A model generated the notes under the pieces. That model saw nothing but the letters and a program-made list of their open reading frames with translations. It did not search any database and was not told the origin of the DNA. A stretch of DNA of 41,650 nt from Bacillota bacterium (GTDB lineage Bacteria > Bacillota > Dethiobacteria > Dethiobacterales > Dethiobacteraceae). Of this stretch, positions 7,895 to 16,715 are shown in pieces (positions within the stretch are counted from its first letter, which is position 1; every line of letters begins with the position of its first letter). A program made the translations under genes and the position numbers. Location of the stretch: assembly GCA_012800795.1 (NCBI GenBank), contig JAAZIQ010000084.1, positions 1 through 41,650 of the forward strand, given 5' to 3'.

Positions 7895-8884
7895 ATGCAG
7901 AATGAGATAAAACTTGATCTGACGGCTGCCGCTAAGTTAATGCAGGACACAAAAGCACAAATAGAGTCTGTGATTATTGGAAAAAGCGAAGCTGTGCAAT
8001 TAGCATTAGCAGCTTTTTTGGCAAAGGGACATATTTTACTTGATGATGTTCCGGGGACCGGTAAAACAACTTTGGCTAAAACAATAGCAATTACATTGGG
8101 CTGCGATTTTAAACGTATACAGTTTACTCCCGATTTAATGCCATCAGATATTACCGGTATGAATTTCTATAATCCCCAAAACGGTGAATTTGAATTTCGC
8201 CCGGGGCCCGTTCTAACTAATGTTTTGCTTGCTGATGAGATTAACCGCACTACACCGCGTACACAATCGGCACTGCTGGAGACAATGGAGGAAAGGCAGA
8301 TTACAGTCGACAGTATTACTCGCAAATTACCACAGCCATTTTTAGTTTTGGCAACACAAAATCCTATTGACTCGGAAGGGACTTTTCCACTCCCCTATGC
8401 ACAGCGTGATCGTTTTTTGTTAAGGATTAAACTGGGTTATCCCGATCCGGCCGAGGAAATAAAGATTATTTCCAAGCATGCTTTTACCGATACCTTAGGC
8501 TCCTTAAAAGCTATTTTAAACAGTAGCCAGCTTTTACAGATACAGGAACTTATCTCTTCAGTCTATCTGGCAGACGAACTGGTGCAGTACATTTTAGAAA
8601 TAGTCGCTTATACGCGTAATCATGAAGCTGTGGAACTACCATTAAGTCCCCGTGCCTCCATAGGTATGGTAAGAGCCGCTAAGGCTTTGGCTTTTTTGCA
8701 GGGAAGGGCTTATGTGCTGCCTGATGATATTAAAGTTTTGGTTAATCCAGTATTTGCTCATCGCTTAAAACTAAAAAAAGCGGAAGAATATAAAGGGCTG
8801 TCTACAGATGACTTTTTGCAGGAGCTTCTGGCTAAAATCCCCATACCATTAAAAGGTAGTTTTGTCACCCATGAAAAACTGTAG
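7895..8884 (+). CDS. MoxR-family AAA+ ATPase
   Basis: A 329-residue protein of normal MoxR length. The Walker A motif is VPGTGKTT near residues 51-58, the Walker B motif is LLADEINR, and ALLETMEERQ and ATQNPIDSEGTFPLPYAQRDRF are sensor motifs typical of the family. MoxR ATPases act as chaperone-like remodelers, usually alongside DUF58 and VWA proteins, as here. AAGGAG upstream supports ATG 7895. The next gene starts inside its end with a 14-base overlap, so the pair is translationally coupled. The client is unknown. Confidence 0.93.
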   Translation: MQNEIKLDLTAAAKLMQDTKAQIESVIIGKSEAVQLALAAFLAKGHILLDDVPGTGKTTLAKTIAITLGCDFKRIQFTPDLMPSDITGMNFYNPQNGEFEFRPGPVLTNVLLADEINRTTPRTQSALLETMEERQITVDSITRKLPQPFLVLATQNPIDSEGTFPLPYAQRDRFLLRIKLGYPDPAEEIKIISKHAFTDTLGSLKAILNSSQLLQIQELISSVYLADELVQYILEIVAYTRNHEAVELPLSPRASIGMVRAAKALAFLQGRAYVLPDDIKVLVNPVFAHRLKLKKAEEYKGLSTDDFLQELLAKIPIPLKGSFVTHEKL

Positions 8885-10196
8885 AGTTATAACTACTACA
8901 CCCATTGCCGGCTTTCCAGCCAGGATGCTCTTAATTTTATTACTGTTATTAACTATTTACTTTCGGCTTAAGCTGTTTTATTTGGCAGTTTTACTATATT
9001 TGATGTATTTACTTTGGAGTTATTACTGGACTATTACCAGCTGTCGTTATGTTGACAGCAAGGCAAAAAACTTACGGCATAATATTTTTGCCGGAGAAAC
9101 TTTTTCCTTGGAATTTAAACTAGCAAACGCTTGGCACTTACCCGTGGTTCGCAGCCGTATTAACATTACTTTGCCTATCTTTTTTACTGTTGTCGCTGAT
9201 AATAAGGTTTTTGCCAGTGAAGAGCCAAAGAAGCCAAATGCAGAAAAGGCCGGTAATGTTATTGTGCCCCGGCAGCAGTATTTTGCTGCTTATTCCTGGC
9301 TTCCGGCAAAAGAAGAGGTGAATTTGGCCGTAGAAGTTAAAGCTCAACTGCGAGGTGTTTATTATATACCGGCGGTGGAGTTTTTTGTCGGTGATCCTTC
9401 AGGATTGTTTTATGCTGCAAAAGAAATTACTAGGGGGAGTTATTTGTATGTTTATCCCCGTATTCAAGAGAAGGAAGAAATCAATCGTGTACTTGCTTTG
9501 ACAGAGAAACAAGTGGAGAGGGGAACTGCTCTAGAGGATCGCTATACGGTGCTGGGAGTAAGAAGCTATCAACTGACAGATCCTTTAAAGAGTATAAACT
9601 GGTATGCTACGGCACGCACAGGTAGTCTAAAGTCAAATCTTTATGCCCGCAAAAACTCTTTTAATTGTCTGATAGTTTTTGATCTAAGTGTTTATGAACA
9701 ACCTCCTGCTGAAACAGATTTTATACCTACAGAAGATCCGTTGCTGGAAGAAGCCATTAGTTTTGCTACCAGCTTGGCATTGTTTCAGCTTGAGCAAGGT
9801 GTCAAAACAGCTTTTTATACTAATGCACCCCTTCTGCAGTGGCAGCGCGGCAGAGAAACAAATAAACCTCCCTATTTGAAAAGAGTAAGGAGGATTTCTG
9901 CATTAACTTTTGCCGCAAGTGATGAGCAAGCACAAAAAATATTAAAGCTTGCTGCTTCCATTGATGAGAGCAGTCGGGCTTCGCGGGAAGAGCAGGAAAA
10001 ATTGTGGTTAAAAGTGATGGAAAAAGCTTCTGACAGCATGGTTTACATTTTAACCTATAATAGACCACCTGCTTGCTGGGACTCTGCAAAAGATAAAACT
10101 GCAGAAAAAAAAGCTGAAAATCCCCATGATTTTTATACTGCAGCAAGACTGGCTGCCTTGGCTTGTGCCGGCTATCGATTAATTAATCTAAATTAA
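8871..10196 (+). CDS. DUF58 (VWA-like) membrane-anchored protein
   Basis: A 441-residue protein with two hydrophobic helices in the first 50 residues and a DUF58 region whose signature is RSYQLTDPLKSINWYATAR followed by a LKSNLYARKN strand. DUF58 proteins have a VWA-like fold and are the usual partners of MoxR ATPases. ATG 8871 overlaps the MoxR gene by 14 bases and is preferred over TTG 8862 because AAGGTAG lies at a suitable distance. The downstream DUF4129 gene completes the common MoxR-DUF58-TgpA-like layout. Function beyond that association is unknown. Confidence 0.85.
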   Translation: MKNCRVITTTPIAGFPARMLLILLLLLTIYFRLKLFYLAVLLYLMYLLWSYYWTITSCRYVDSKAKNLRHNIFAGETFSLEFKLANAWHLPVVRSRINITLPIFFTVVADNKVFASEEPKKPNAEKAGNVIVPRQQYFAAYSWLPAKEEVNLAVEVKAQLRGVYYIPAVEFFVGDPSGLFYAAKEITRGSYLYVYPRIQEKEEINRVLALTEKQVERGTALEDRYTVLGVRSYQLTDPLKSINWYATARTGSLKSNLYARKNSFNCLIVFDLSVYEQPPAETDFIPTEDPLLEEAISFATSLALFQLEQGVKTAFYTNAPLLQWQRGRETNKPPYLKRVRRISALTFAASDEQAQKILKLAASIDESSRASREEQEKLWLKVMEKASDSMVYILTYNRPPACWDSAKDKTAEKKAENPHDFYTAARLAALACAGYRLINLN

Positions 10197-10208
10197 AGGG
10201 GTAACGAG

Positions 10209-11588
10209 ATGATTTGGCCTCTTCTTTTAATCTGTATATCCGGTTATAGTTGGTATCTAATGATAATGACCAGCATAGTGTCCATTAATGCAAGGGAGTT
10301 GCTCATAGGCTTTATTATTAATTCTCTTTTACCTGCTTTTGGGGCTTATACTCTTAACAGCAAATTAATTGTGCGCAAACCCACCTTTGCAACAATCTTG
10401 CGTAAAAACTTGCAGCAATATATACTTTATTGCGGCCTTTTCTGTTTGATTAACTTTATAAGAAGGAATTTAGATTTGCCTCTGCCTTTGGCTTGGTTTT
10501 TGCCTATTATTTGGCAGGGCATGTCTTGGTTTTGTGGTTTCAATGCCGTTTTTCAGTTGACTTTTCCTTTGAAGAAAGCAGGAAATATCAGCATTAAGGC
10601 CGTGGAGAGCAGTTTAATTATTTTTCTCCCCGCTTTTATCATTTTACATCTGATGAAAGCGCCTTTTCTAACTTTGTTTTTGCTGCTGGCAGGCTGGTTT
10701 TTAGCTCTATTTATTACGCTTGATGTAGGAGGGCATGGGGCTCAAAAAAAAATCTGCCGTTATGACTTAATAACCTTACACTTGCTTGTTCCCACAATCA
10801 TAACGGCTTTACTCTTTTTGGCAAGCTTTTCCCAGGAAGCTTATTTGTATCTAAGGCTTGCATATAAAAAAATAATCAGCATCCTTGCTGCTACGGCAAA
10901 TTATTTGAATGTTCTTTTATCCCGGGGGTTGGAAGAAAAAAATTATTTGGAATCCAGTTCTTCCTCAGCACCCAGTGTGCGTAAGATGATACCGTATCTG
11001 CAGGAAATGCCCCCATGGTTTAATCATTTTCTTGTTCTGCTTGCTGTCATTTGTCTATTGGCTGCATTATCCATATTAATTAAAATTATAAAAAACAGGA
11101 TTAAATCAGCAGCTGTTTTTGGGGCACAAATTGAGAAAAAAGCTGTCGGCGGACAGCTATCATTATCGCTAAGGACTTTATTGGAGCAAATTAAAAAGTG
11201 GGTTATTTCTTGTATTATTAAAATTAAGTTGACAGTTAAAAAAATAAAATTGAAGGCAGTTGGCATTATTTATCTGTTAAGACAGCCCCATACCCCTAAG
11301 GACAAAGTGATACGCAATTTTTATCTTTTTTTAAGATTAGGACAGAAAAAGGGACTGCCGCGGAAAAATTGTGAAACGCCTTTGGAATATATTACCCGTC
11401 TGCGGCAATACCACCAAAATAATAATATTCCGTTTCCTTTTGAAGAAGCCAGCCGGCTAACATTTCTTTTTTTGCAGGCAGTCTATAGTAATATTTCTCT
11501 GGAAATAAAGCAGTCAGAGGAAAGCAGTCGTTTGGTAATGAGCATAAAAAACAAATGGCGAAGTCAGAAAGCTGCGGAACATACTTAA
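10209..11588 (+). CDS. DUF4129-type membrane protein lacking a transglutaminase core
   Basis: A 459-residue protein with about five or six hydrophobic segments in its first 220 residues, a further one near residue 280, and a cytoplasmic C-terminus resembling DUF4129 (RLGQKKGLPR, ETPLEYITRLR, then a helix ending near LEIKQ). In the usual MoxR-DUF58 clusters the third gene is TgpA-like, with a transglutaminase core before DUF4129. I see no Cys-His-Asp transglutaminase motif between the membrane segments, and the protein is shorter than TgpA. ATG 10209 follows AAGGGG and lies 12 bases after the DUF58 stop. The role is likely linked to the two genes upstream; the exact activity is unknown. Confidence 0.7.
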   Translation: MIWPLLLICISGYSWYLMIMTSIVSINARELLIGFIINSLLPAFGAYTLNSKLIVRKPTFATILRKNLQQYILYCGLFCLINFIRRNLDLPLPLAWFLPIIWQGMSWFCGFNAVFQLTFPLKKAGNISIKAVESSLIIFLPAFIILHLMKAPFLTLFLLLAGWFLALFITLDVGGHGAQKKICRYDLITLHLLVPTIITALLFLASFSQEAYLYLRLAYKKIISILAATANYLNVLLSRGLEEKNYLESSSSSAPSVRKMIPYLQEMPPWFNHFLVLLAVICLLAALSILIKIIKNRIKSAAVFGAQIEKKAVGGQLSLSLRTLLEQIKKWVISCIIKIKLTVKKIKLKAVGIIYLLRQPHTPKDKVIRNFYLFLRLGQKKGLPRKNCETPLEYITRLRQYHQNNNIPFPFEEASRLTFLFLQAVYSNISLEIKQSEESSRLVMSIKNKWRSQKAAEHT

Positions 11589-11650
11589 AATATTATGCGT
11601 CTATAAGGAATGGCATTAAAAGCATTTGTTATTAACGAAGGAGCAAAAAT

Positions 11651-13063
11651 ATGGTTTTTGCCAGTATTAGTTTTTTATATTATTTCCTCCCAATTGTCCT
11701 ACTAGTATATTATCTTTTGCCTCAGGCTGGCAAAAATATTGTTTTGCTGCTGGCCAGTTTGGTTTTTTATTTTTATAGTGAACCTGTTTATATTTTCTTA
11801 ATGCTCTTAGCAATAACTTCAGGCTATTTACACGGGCTGATTATAGATAAATTTATAAAGCTTAAAAAGCAAAAATTTGCCCGGATGGCCATGATTTCTT
11901 CCGTTGTGGTAAGCATCGGCATGCTTGCTTTTTTTAAATATGCGGATTTTTTTCTTGCCAACATTAATTTTCTTTTTAACACTGACTTTTCTCTACTAAG
12001 ACTGGTGCAGCCTATCGGGATTAGTTTTTATACTTTTCAAATCCTCAGTTATACCATCGAAGTATATCGTGGTACCGTTGATGTGCAGAGAAACTTTTTC
12101 CACTTTGCTCTCTATGTTTCTTTTTTCCCGCAGCTAATTGCCGGTCCCATTGTTCGCTATATAGATGTGGCTGCCAAATTGGATTTTCGTTTCCATAGCT
12201 GGGCGGACTTTGCTCTTGGTGTTAGGCGTTTTATTATTGGCCTGGCAAAGAAAGTACTGCTGGCCAATGTACTTGGTGAGCTTTGCAGTACTTTCAAAAT
12301 TGTCAATGAAAAAACAGTATTATTTTATTGGCTTTACGCTTTGGCTTTTACACTGCAAATCTACTTTGATTTTTCCGGTTATAGTGATATGGCGATCGGT
12401 TTGGGCAAAATATTTGGTTTCGATTTTCCGGAAAACTTTAATTACCCCTATATTGCCCAAAGTATAACTGAATTTTGGCGGCGCTGGCATATATCTTTGG
12501 GGACATGGTTTCGCGATTATTTATACATCCCCCTGGGCGGCAGCAGAGTTTCAACTATTCGCTGGTTACTTAATATTTTGCTAGTCTGGTTAGTAACCGG
12601 TTTTTGGCATGGTGCCGACTGGAATTTTATTTTTTGGGGGCTTTTCTATGGGTTTTTACTAATCATGGAAAAGTTTTTTTATCGTCATTTAATTGAAAAA
12701 CTACCGTCCTTTTTTTCTCATGTGTATGTTCTTTTTTGCGTCATAATTGGTTTTGTTATTTTTAATGCAAACGATATTTCTGACGCTGTTTTAAATGTTA
12801 AGGGCATGTTGGGATTGTTGGAAGTGCCTCTTTTTAATCAGGAAGCACTTTATTATTTGCAAAGCTATGCAGTTGTGTTGGTAACGGGCATTATATGTGC
12901 TACACCTTGCGTTAATAAGCTAATAAAAAAAGTAAAAAGCAGAAAGAAGGGCGGTTTGATAATAAATCTGGCAGAGCCTGTATTTTTATCGGCTCTGTTG
13001 TTAACGGTAACAGCTTATCTAGTGGATGGCTCTTTTAATCCGTTTTTGTACTTTAGATTTTAA
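11651..13063 (+). CDS. MBOAT family O-acyltransferase (AlgI/PatA-like)
   Basis: A 470-residue multi-pass membrane protein. It starts with FASISFLYYFLPIVLLVYYLLP and contains the MBOAT signatures WRRWHISLGTWFRDYLYIPL and LVTGFWHGADWNFIFWG, whose His is the conserved catalytic residue. Members such as AlgI move acyl groups from the cytoplasm to polysaccharides or cell wall at the outer face. The next gene encodes a DHHW/AlgX-like protein, the usual partner. GAAGGAG precedes ATG 11651. The 62-base gap from the DUF4129 gene contains no terminator, so read-through from the MoxR cluster is likely. The acceptor polymer is not identifiable. Confidence 0.92.
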   Translation: MVFASISFLYYFLPIVLLVYYLLPQAGKNIVLLLASLVFYFYSEPVYIFLMLLAITSGYLHGLIIDKFIKLKKQKFARMAMISSVVVSIGMLAFFKYADFFLANINFLFNTDFSLLRLVQPIGISFYTFQILSYTIEVYRGTVDVQRNFFHFALYVSFFPQLIAGPIVRYIDVAAKLDFRFHSWADFALGVRRFIIGLAKKVLLANVLGELCSTFKIVNEKTVLFYWLYALAFTLQIYFDFSGYSDMAIGLGKIFGFDFPENFNYPYIAQSITEFWRRWHISLGTWFRDYLYIPLGGSRVSTIRWLLNILLVWLVTGFWHGADWNFIFWGLFYGFLLIMEKFFYRHLIEKLPSFFSHVYVLFCVIIGFVIFNANDISDAVLNVKGMLGLLEVPLFNQEALYYLQSYAVVLVTGIICATPCVNKLIKKVKSRKKGGLIINLAEPVFLSALLLTVTAYLVDGSFNPFLYFRF

Positions 13064-13073
13064 GGAGGGCAGC

Positions 13074-14174
13074 ATGAACGGCACTGTAAAAAATAAAGTC
13101 ATTGCCCTTTCTTTTGTTTTTATTGTGGTTACAATATTTTTTCTCAATATAATCTGCCCCCCTCGAGAGTTATCTTTTAGTGAAAGAAGAAAACTGCAGC
13201 AGTTTCCCGCTGTCACCCTTTCTTCTCTTCTCAATGGAAGTTGGATTGATAAATTTGAAAAATACAGCCTTGATCAATTTGTGTTTAGGGAAGAGTTTCG
13301 GGCACTAAAGGCTGCAGTATTGTTTAAGCTGTTTAGACAGAAAGATAATAACGGCATTTATCTTATTGATGAACATGTTTTTAAAATGGAATACCCTTTA
13401 AAAGAAAAATCCATTGCAAGGGCGGCACAAAAGCTAAATGAAATTTATGACTACTATTTGCAGGGGATGAATGTCTATTATGCCATCATTCCAGACAAAA
13501 ATTATTTTGCTGCAGCGCAAAACGGCTATCCTGGTTTAGATTATCAGCGGCTGGTAGAAATCATGAATGAGAAGATTAGCAAGATGAAATATATTGATCT
13601 TTTTAGCTGCTTAAAACTATCAGACTATTATCGCACGGATTTGCACTGGCGTCAGGAGAGATTGCAGCCTGTAGTGGCACAAATCACACATGCAATGGGG
13701 CTGTCACCAAGCTTGGCAGCGAGACAATATACCCAGGTAAAAAAGTATCCTTTTTATGGAGCATATTATGGCCAGGCAGCTTTGCCTTTAAAGCCTGAGG
13801 AGTTAATCTATCTTACCAATGAAAGCATTGAAGCTGCAGTGGTCTATTATTATGATAAAAATGAATATGGCAAAGTTTATGCAACGGAGAAATTTGGTCA
13901 GATTGATTCCTATGATCTTTTTCTTTCCGGCGCAGTAGCGCTGCTTTCCATCGAAAACCCTCATGCCAAATCTCAAAAGGAATTAATTATTTTCCGGGAT
14001 TCTTATGGCAGCAGCTTGGCACCGCTGCTTTTGGCAGAGTATCAGAAGATTACACTCATTGATTTACGTTATATTGCAGCACATAAATTAGGGGAATTTA
14101 TAGATTTTAAAGATCAGGACGTGCTGTTTTTATACAGCACATTAATTCTAAATAATAGTGAGATGTTAAAGTAG
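13074..14174 (+). CDS. DHHW/AlgX-like exported protein, MBOAT partner
   Basis: A 366-residue protein with one N-terminal membrane segment (about residues 7-27) and a large extracytoplasmic region. SFSERRKLQQFP followed by a DKFEKYSLDQFVFRE segment is typical of DHHW proteins that accompany MBOAT acyltransferases. TDLHW is the likely counterpart of the DHHW motif, and IFRDSYGSSLAPLL is the SGNH-type serine region. Such proteins are thought to transfer or hydrolyse the acetyl group delivered by the membrane protein. AAGGAGGGC at 13062-13070 supports ATG 13074; the frame extends upstream to 13026 but overlaps the previous gene. No strong terminator follows. Confidence 0.85.
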   Translation: MNGTVKNKVIALSFVFIVVTIFFLNIICPPRELSFSERRKLQQFPAVTLSSLLNGSWIDKFEKYSLDQFVFREEFRALKAAVLFKLFRQKDNNGIYLIDEHVFKMEYPLKEKSIARAAQKLNEIYDYYLQGMNVYYAIIPDKNYFAAAQNGYPGLDYQRLVEIMNEKISKMKYIDLFSCLKLSDYYRTDLHWRQERLQPVVAQITHAMGLSPSLAARQYTQVKKYPFYGAYYGQAALPLKPEELIYLTNESIEAAVVYYYDKNEYGKVYATEKFGQIDSYDLFLSGAVALLSIENPHAKSQKELIIFRDSYGSSLAPLLLAEYQKITLIDLRYIAAHKLGEFIDFKDQDVLFLYSTLILNNSEMLK

Positions 14175-14256
14175 ATTCGCCTTAAGCAAAAGCTTGAGAC
14201 AAATAGCAGCTCTCCTTGGTGTCAGTAGGGGAGTGGTAAGCCGGATAAAAAAAGTG

Positions 14257-14281
14257 TGACAAGGAACCGTCCCCTATCACA
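14257..14281. repeat. REP-like imperfect inverted repeat
   Basis: The segment begins TGTGACAAGGAACCGTCCCC and ends TATCACA. The ends TGTGA and TCACA pair, with an imperfect inner stem. It shares the GTGACA-AGGA core with the terminator repeat at 7760-7784. Similar dispersed elements are common in Clostridia genomes as I remember them. Confidence 0.55.
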
Positions 14282-14348
14282 TTGACATCAAATGTATAGT
14301 AATGCTATACTTGAACTAGTAAACTAGTAAATTAGTAAATTAGTAAAC
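14282..14348 (+). promoter_or_regulatory. Promoter with internal dyad and four tandem 8-bp repeats
   Basis: TTGACA (14282-14287) and TATACT (14306-14311) are separated by 18 bases. GTATAG (14294-14299) and CTATAC (14305-14310) form a dyad covering the spacer and the -10 box. From 14317 to 14348 the octamer TAGTAAAY is repeated four times without gaps, over the expected transcription start and early leader. This arrangement looks like a repressor-controlled promoter with two different kinds of site; the regulator is not identified. Confidence 0.7.
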
Positions 14349-14371
14349 TCTAGATTAGTGAGGGGATGAAG

Positions 14372-14851
14372 ATGAAAATACCCACTACCTTAAAGCATAA
14401 ACCGGTAATTGTCTCTGAAAACTATGAAAATGTTGATGGCAGGAATGCTTATAAAAGTGATGCCAAGGGGCTTTCCTTAGGACTTGCGCAATGGAATGAC
14501 CGCGGTAAGGTTGATATTTCTGCTAAAGTTTGGCGCCATACGGGAGAAAAATGGTCACGGCAGTCAGAGGAATTACCTTTGCATCGTGTTTTAGATTTGG
14601 CAATTCTGGTTTGCCGGGCTCAACAGTATTTTCAGGAAGCTTACCGCTATGAAAATCTATATGATCCGGAAAAGCCTGTAATAGACCGAATTGGTTTGCA
14701 GGGAGATGCCATGACTGTGTCTATATGTACCGATAATGAAAAAATAAATGAAGATATTCAGCTTTTTAGCCAGGCCATTAGTGAAGATGGAGAGCTTATT
14801 GGTGAGCGACTGCGTACTTTATCACGGATTCTAAAGGAAATGGGGTATTAA
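14372..14851 (+). CDS. DUF6530-like protein of unknown function
   Basis: A 159-residue soluble protein without signal peptide or membrane segment. The segment HKPVIVSENYENVDGRNAY followed by SDAKGLSLGLAQWNDRGKVD matches what I remember of the DUF6530 family in Firmicutes; no catalytic motif is recognisable. ATG 14372 has AGGGG at 14361-14365 six bases upstream, whereas ATG 14366 would touch that site, so the shorter start is chosen. The GIY-YIG-like gene begins one base after its stop, so the two are co-expressed from the repeat-bearing promoter at 14282. Confidence 0.75.
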   Translation: MKIPTTLKHKPVIVSENYENVDGRNAYKSDAKGLSLGLAQWNDRGKVDISAKVWRHTGEKWSRQSEELPLHRVLDLAILVCRAQQYFQEAYRYENLYDPEKPVIDRIGLQGDAMTVSICTDNEKINEDIQLFSQAISEDGELIGERLRTLSRILKEMGY

Positions 14852-14852
14852 T

Positions 14853-15203
14853 TTGGACTCTGAACGCAGGAAGCAGCTAAAGGAACTATATAAACAAATG
14901 AAACCTGACATGGGTATTTTGGCCATAAAGCATAACGGTAAGAATAAATATTATCTTGAAGGGACTCAATATTTAAGAAGCACAACCAATAGTACAAAGT
15001 TTAAACTAAACTTTGGCAATCATCCTAATAGGCAGTTGCAAAAAGACTGGCAGAAAGACGGGAAAGAAAGTTTTACTATTGAAGTACTTGAAAAATTAAA
15101 ATATGATGAAGATGAAACAAAAACTGATTACAGTGAAGAATTGGCGATCTTAAAAATACTGTGGGAAGAAAAGTTACTGCAGCAAGGTGCAAGGTTATAT
15201 TGA
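14853..15203 (+). CDS. Small GIY-YIG-like protein, probably degenerate
   Basis: A 116-residue protein whose layout fits the small GIY-YIG proteins of Firmicutes: MGILAIKHNGKNKYYLEGT at the start, then NSTKFKLNFGNHPNRQLQKD and ESFTIEVLEKL. In active members the second motif is YIG and an Arg lies in the following helix. Here the motif reads YLEG, and Ser stands where I place the Arg, so nuclease activity is doubtful. It starts at TTG 14853 with AAAGGAAATGGGG upstream and directly follows the DUF6530-like gene. The family call rests on pattern recognition only. Confidence 0.65.
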   Translation: MDSERRKQLKELYKQMKPDMGILAIKHNGKNKYYLEGTQYLRSTTNSTKFKLNFGNHPNRQLQKDWQKDGKESFTIEVLEKLKYDEDETKTDYSEELAILKILWEEKLLQQGARLY

Positions 15204-15211
15204 TTTAAAAG

Positions 15212-15239
15212 AAGGGTGCTCTTTTAGGAGGGCACCCTT
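15212..15239. terminator. Bidirectional terminator between GIY-YIG-like gene and sodA
   Basis: AAGGGTGC (15212-15219) pairs perfectly with GCACCCTT (15232-15239), flanked by A-rich and T-rich sequence on opposite sides. It can serve both converging genes. Confidence 0.8.
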
Positions 15240-15249
15240 TATACTTAAA

Positions 15250-15849
15250 CTATTTGTTTTTTGCTTTTGCCAATCTTGCTTCAACATCATGCCAATTGAC
15301 CAGATTCCACCAGGCTTCAACCCAAGCTGCCCTTTTATTTTGATACTTGAGATAGTAAGCATGTTCCCAAACATCGCATGCCAGCAGTGGGGTTACGCCC
15401 CAAATAGATAAGTTTTGATGTTTTTCTGTTGTCATAATGTCTAGTTTGGCAGCGTAGGGATTCCAGACCAGAAGCCCCCAGCCGGAGCCCTCAACGGCAA
15501 CTGTTGCCGCATTAAAGTGCTTTTTAAAGGCTTCAAAGCTGCCAAAATCCTGATTAATCTGCTGAGCAAGAGCGCCTTGGGGAGCACCACCTCCTGAGGG
15601 ACTCATATTTTCCCAAAAGATGCTGTGCAGTACATGACCTGATCCATGAAAAGCTAACTCTCTTTCCCAATGCTTAATCAGGGAATAATCTCCTGCTGCC
15701 CGTGCTTCGGCAAGTTTAGCCACTGCATTATTGAGCCCGTCCACATATCCTTTATGATGTATACTGTGGTGCAGTCTTACTGTTTCTTCATCATAATAGG
15801 GTTCAAGAGCATCATAGGCGTAAGGCAGTTCAGGTAGCTTATAAAGCAT
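15250..15849 (-). CDS. sodA: Iron/manganese superoxide dismutase
   Basis: A 199-residue cytoplasmic enzyme that dismutates superoxide. The family is clear from LPELPYAYDALEPYYDEETVRLH at the N-terminus, the first metal His in the LHHSIHHKGYV region, the second in GSGHVLHSIFWENMSP, GSGWGLLVWNP, and DVWEHAYYLKYQNKR, which holds the last Asp and His ligands. The sequence does not settle Fe against Mn. The start at 15849 follows AAGGGGTG and matches the usual N-terminus; the frame extends upstream to 15900 without support. It is monocistronic, with a terminator downstream. In an anaerobe it fits occasional oxygen exposure. Confidence 0.95.
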   Translation of the reverse strand: MLYKLPELPYAYDALEPYYDEETVRLHHSIHHKGYVDGLNNAVAKLAEARAAGDYSLIKHWERELAFHGSGHVLHSIFWENMSPSGGGAPQGALAQQINQDFGSFEAFKKHFNAATVAVEGSGWGLLVWNPYAAKLDIMTTEKHQNLSIWGVTPLLACDVWEHAYYLKYQNKRAAWVEAWWNLVNWHDVEARLAKAKNK

Positions 15850-16062
15850 AAAAACACCCCTTTTATTATTTCTAAAATTTTCTTGTATACAGTGTAGCAT
15901 ACCGCAGCATAAAAAAAGTTAATATACCATAACAAAAAATCTAATTATGGAGTGTCTCTATTAGCAGAGCGATCTGCCAAATTTTATTTCAGCTTGACAG
16001 GAACTTTTTTGTCGCTAGCTCGTCTTAAATAGAAATAGATCAACAGGAAAAGAGGGATTGGT

Positions 16063-16560
16063 ATGAAGAAATTATTGTGTTTATTTCTAGCGTTGGCTGT
16101 ATTATTTGTTTTTGCTGCTTGCCAGTCGGCAGGGGGTGGACAAGGAAGCAGTGTTCTCGACGGTAGTCTTGAAGAAATTTTGGCTGAAATTTATGAGACG
16201 GCAGAAGTTGATGATTTCTTTAAAGAATTCATAGAGACTGGGTTACAAACAACTGAAATTAATGCAGAAAATTGCAGTTATCATTTAGGTACCGAGATAG
16301 AATTTGCAGAAGCTATTGCTTCTGAACCAATTATGATGCCTTCTGCTTATGAGTTATGTTTGGTACGTGTCAAAGAGGATGCAGATATTGAAGAGATAAA
16401 AACTGCGATTAAAGAAAATGTTGATCCCCAGAAATGGATTTGTGTGGGTGTAGATCCTGATAAGATAATTGTAGACAATATTGATGATGTCATTATCCTC
16501 ATTATGAGTGATGATCAAGGGGAAGCTCTACATAAAGCTTTTCTATCCTTGGGAAAATAA
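16063..16560 (+). CDS. DUF4358-like lipoprotein
   Basis: A 165-residue protein with a lipoprotein signal peptide ending in the lipobox FAAC (Cys20), so it should be anchored to the outer face of the membrane. The mature part resembles DUF4358: MMPSAYELCLVRVKEDADIE, then AIKENVDPQKWICV and a DNIDDVIILIMS strand. Function is unknown. GAGGG precedes ATG 16063. It stands alone between sodA, transcribed away from it, and a strong terminator downstream. The upstream 213 bases show no element I can define with confidence. Confidence 0.7.
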   Translation: MKKLLCLFLALAVLFVFAACQSAGGGQGSSVLDGSLEEILAEIYETAEVDDFFKEFIETGLQTTEINAENCSYHLGTEIEFAEAIASEPIMMPSAYELCLVRVKEDADIEEIKTAIKENVDPQKWICVGVDPDKIIVDNIDDVIILIMSDDQGEALHKAFLSLGK

Positions 16561-16595
16561 TTGTACAGGAAAACAGGCTGTTTACAAATCCTAAT

Positions 16596-16637
16596 GCCAG
16601 CGGTATAACTTGTAGAGTGTGCCGCTGGCCTTTTTTT
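16596..16637 (+). terminator. Rho-independent terminator after the DUF4358-like gene
   Basis: GCCAGCGG (16596-16603) pairs perfectly with CCGCTGGC (16622-16629), followed by C and seven T residues. Confidence 0.9.
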
Positions 16638-16715
16638 GCACCTTTTTTGCTATAAAGCATACAATATTGAAGCAATGAAGTGTTTAATTAAGAAAGTTTA
16701 AGGATGTGAGTTTGA

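Noticed and set aside
14317-14348. Tandem octamers as a CRISPR or plasmid-type iteron array
   Set aside because: The unit is only 8 bases with no spacers, and it lies inside a promoter with no rep or cas gene nearby.
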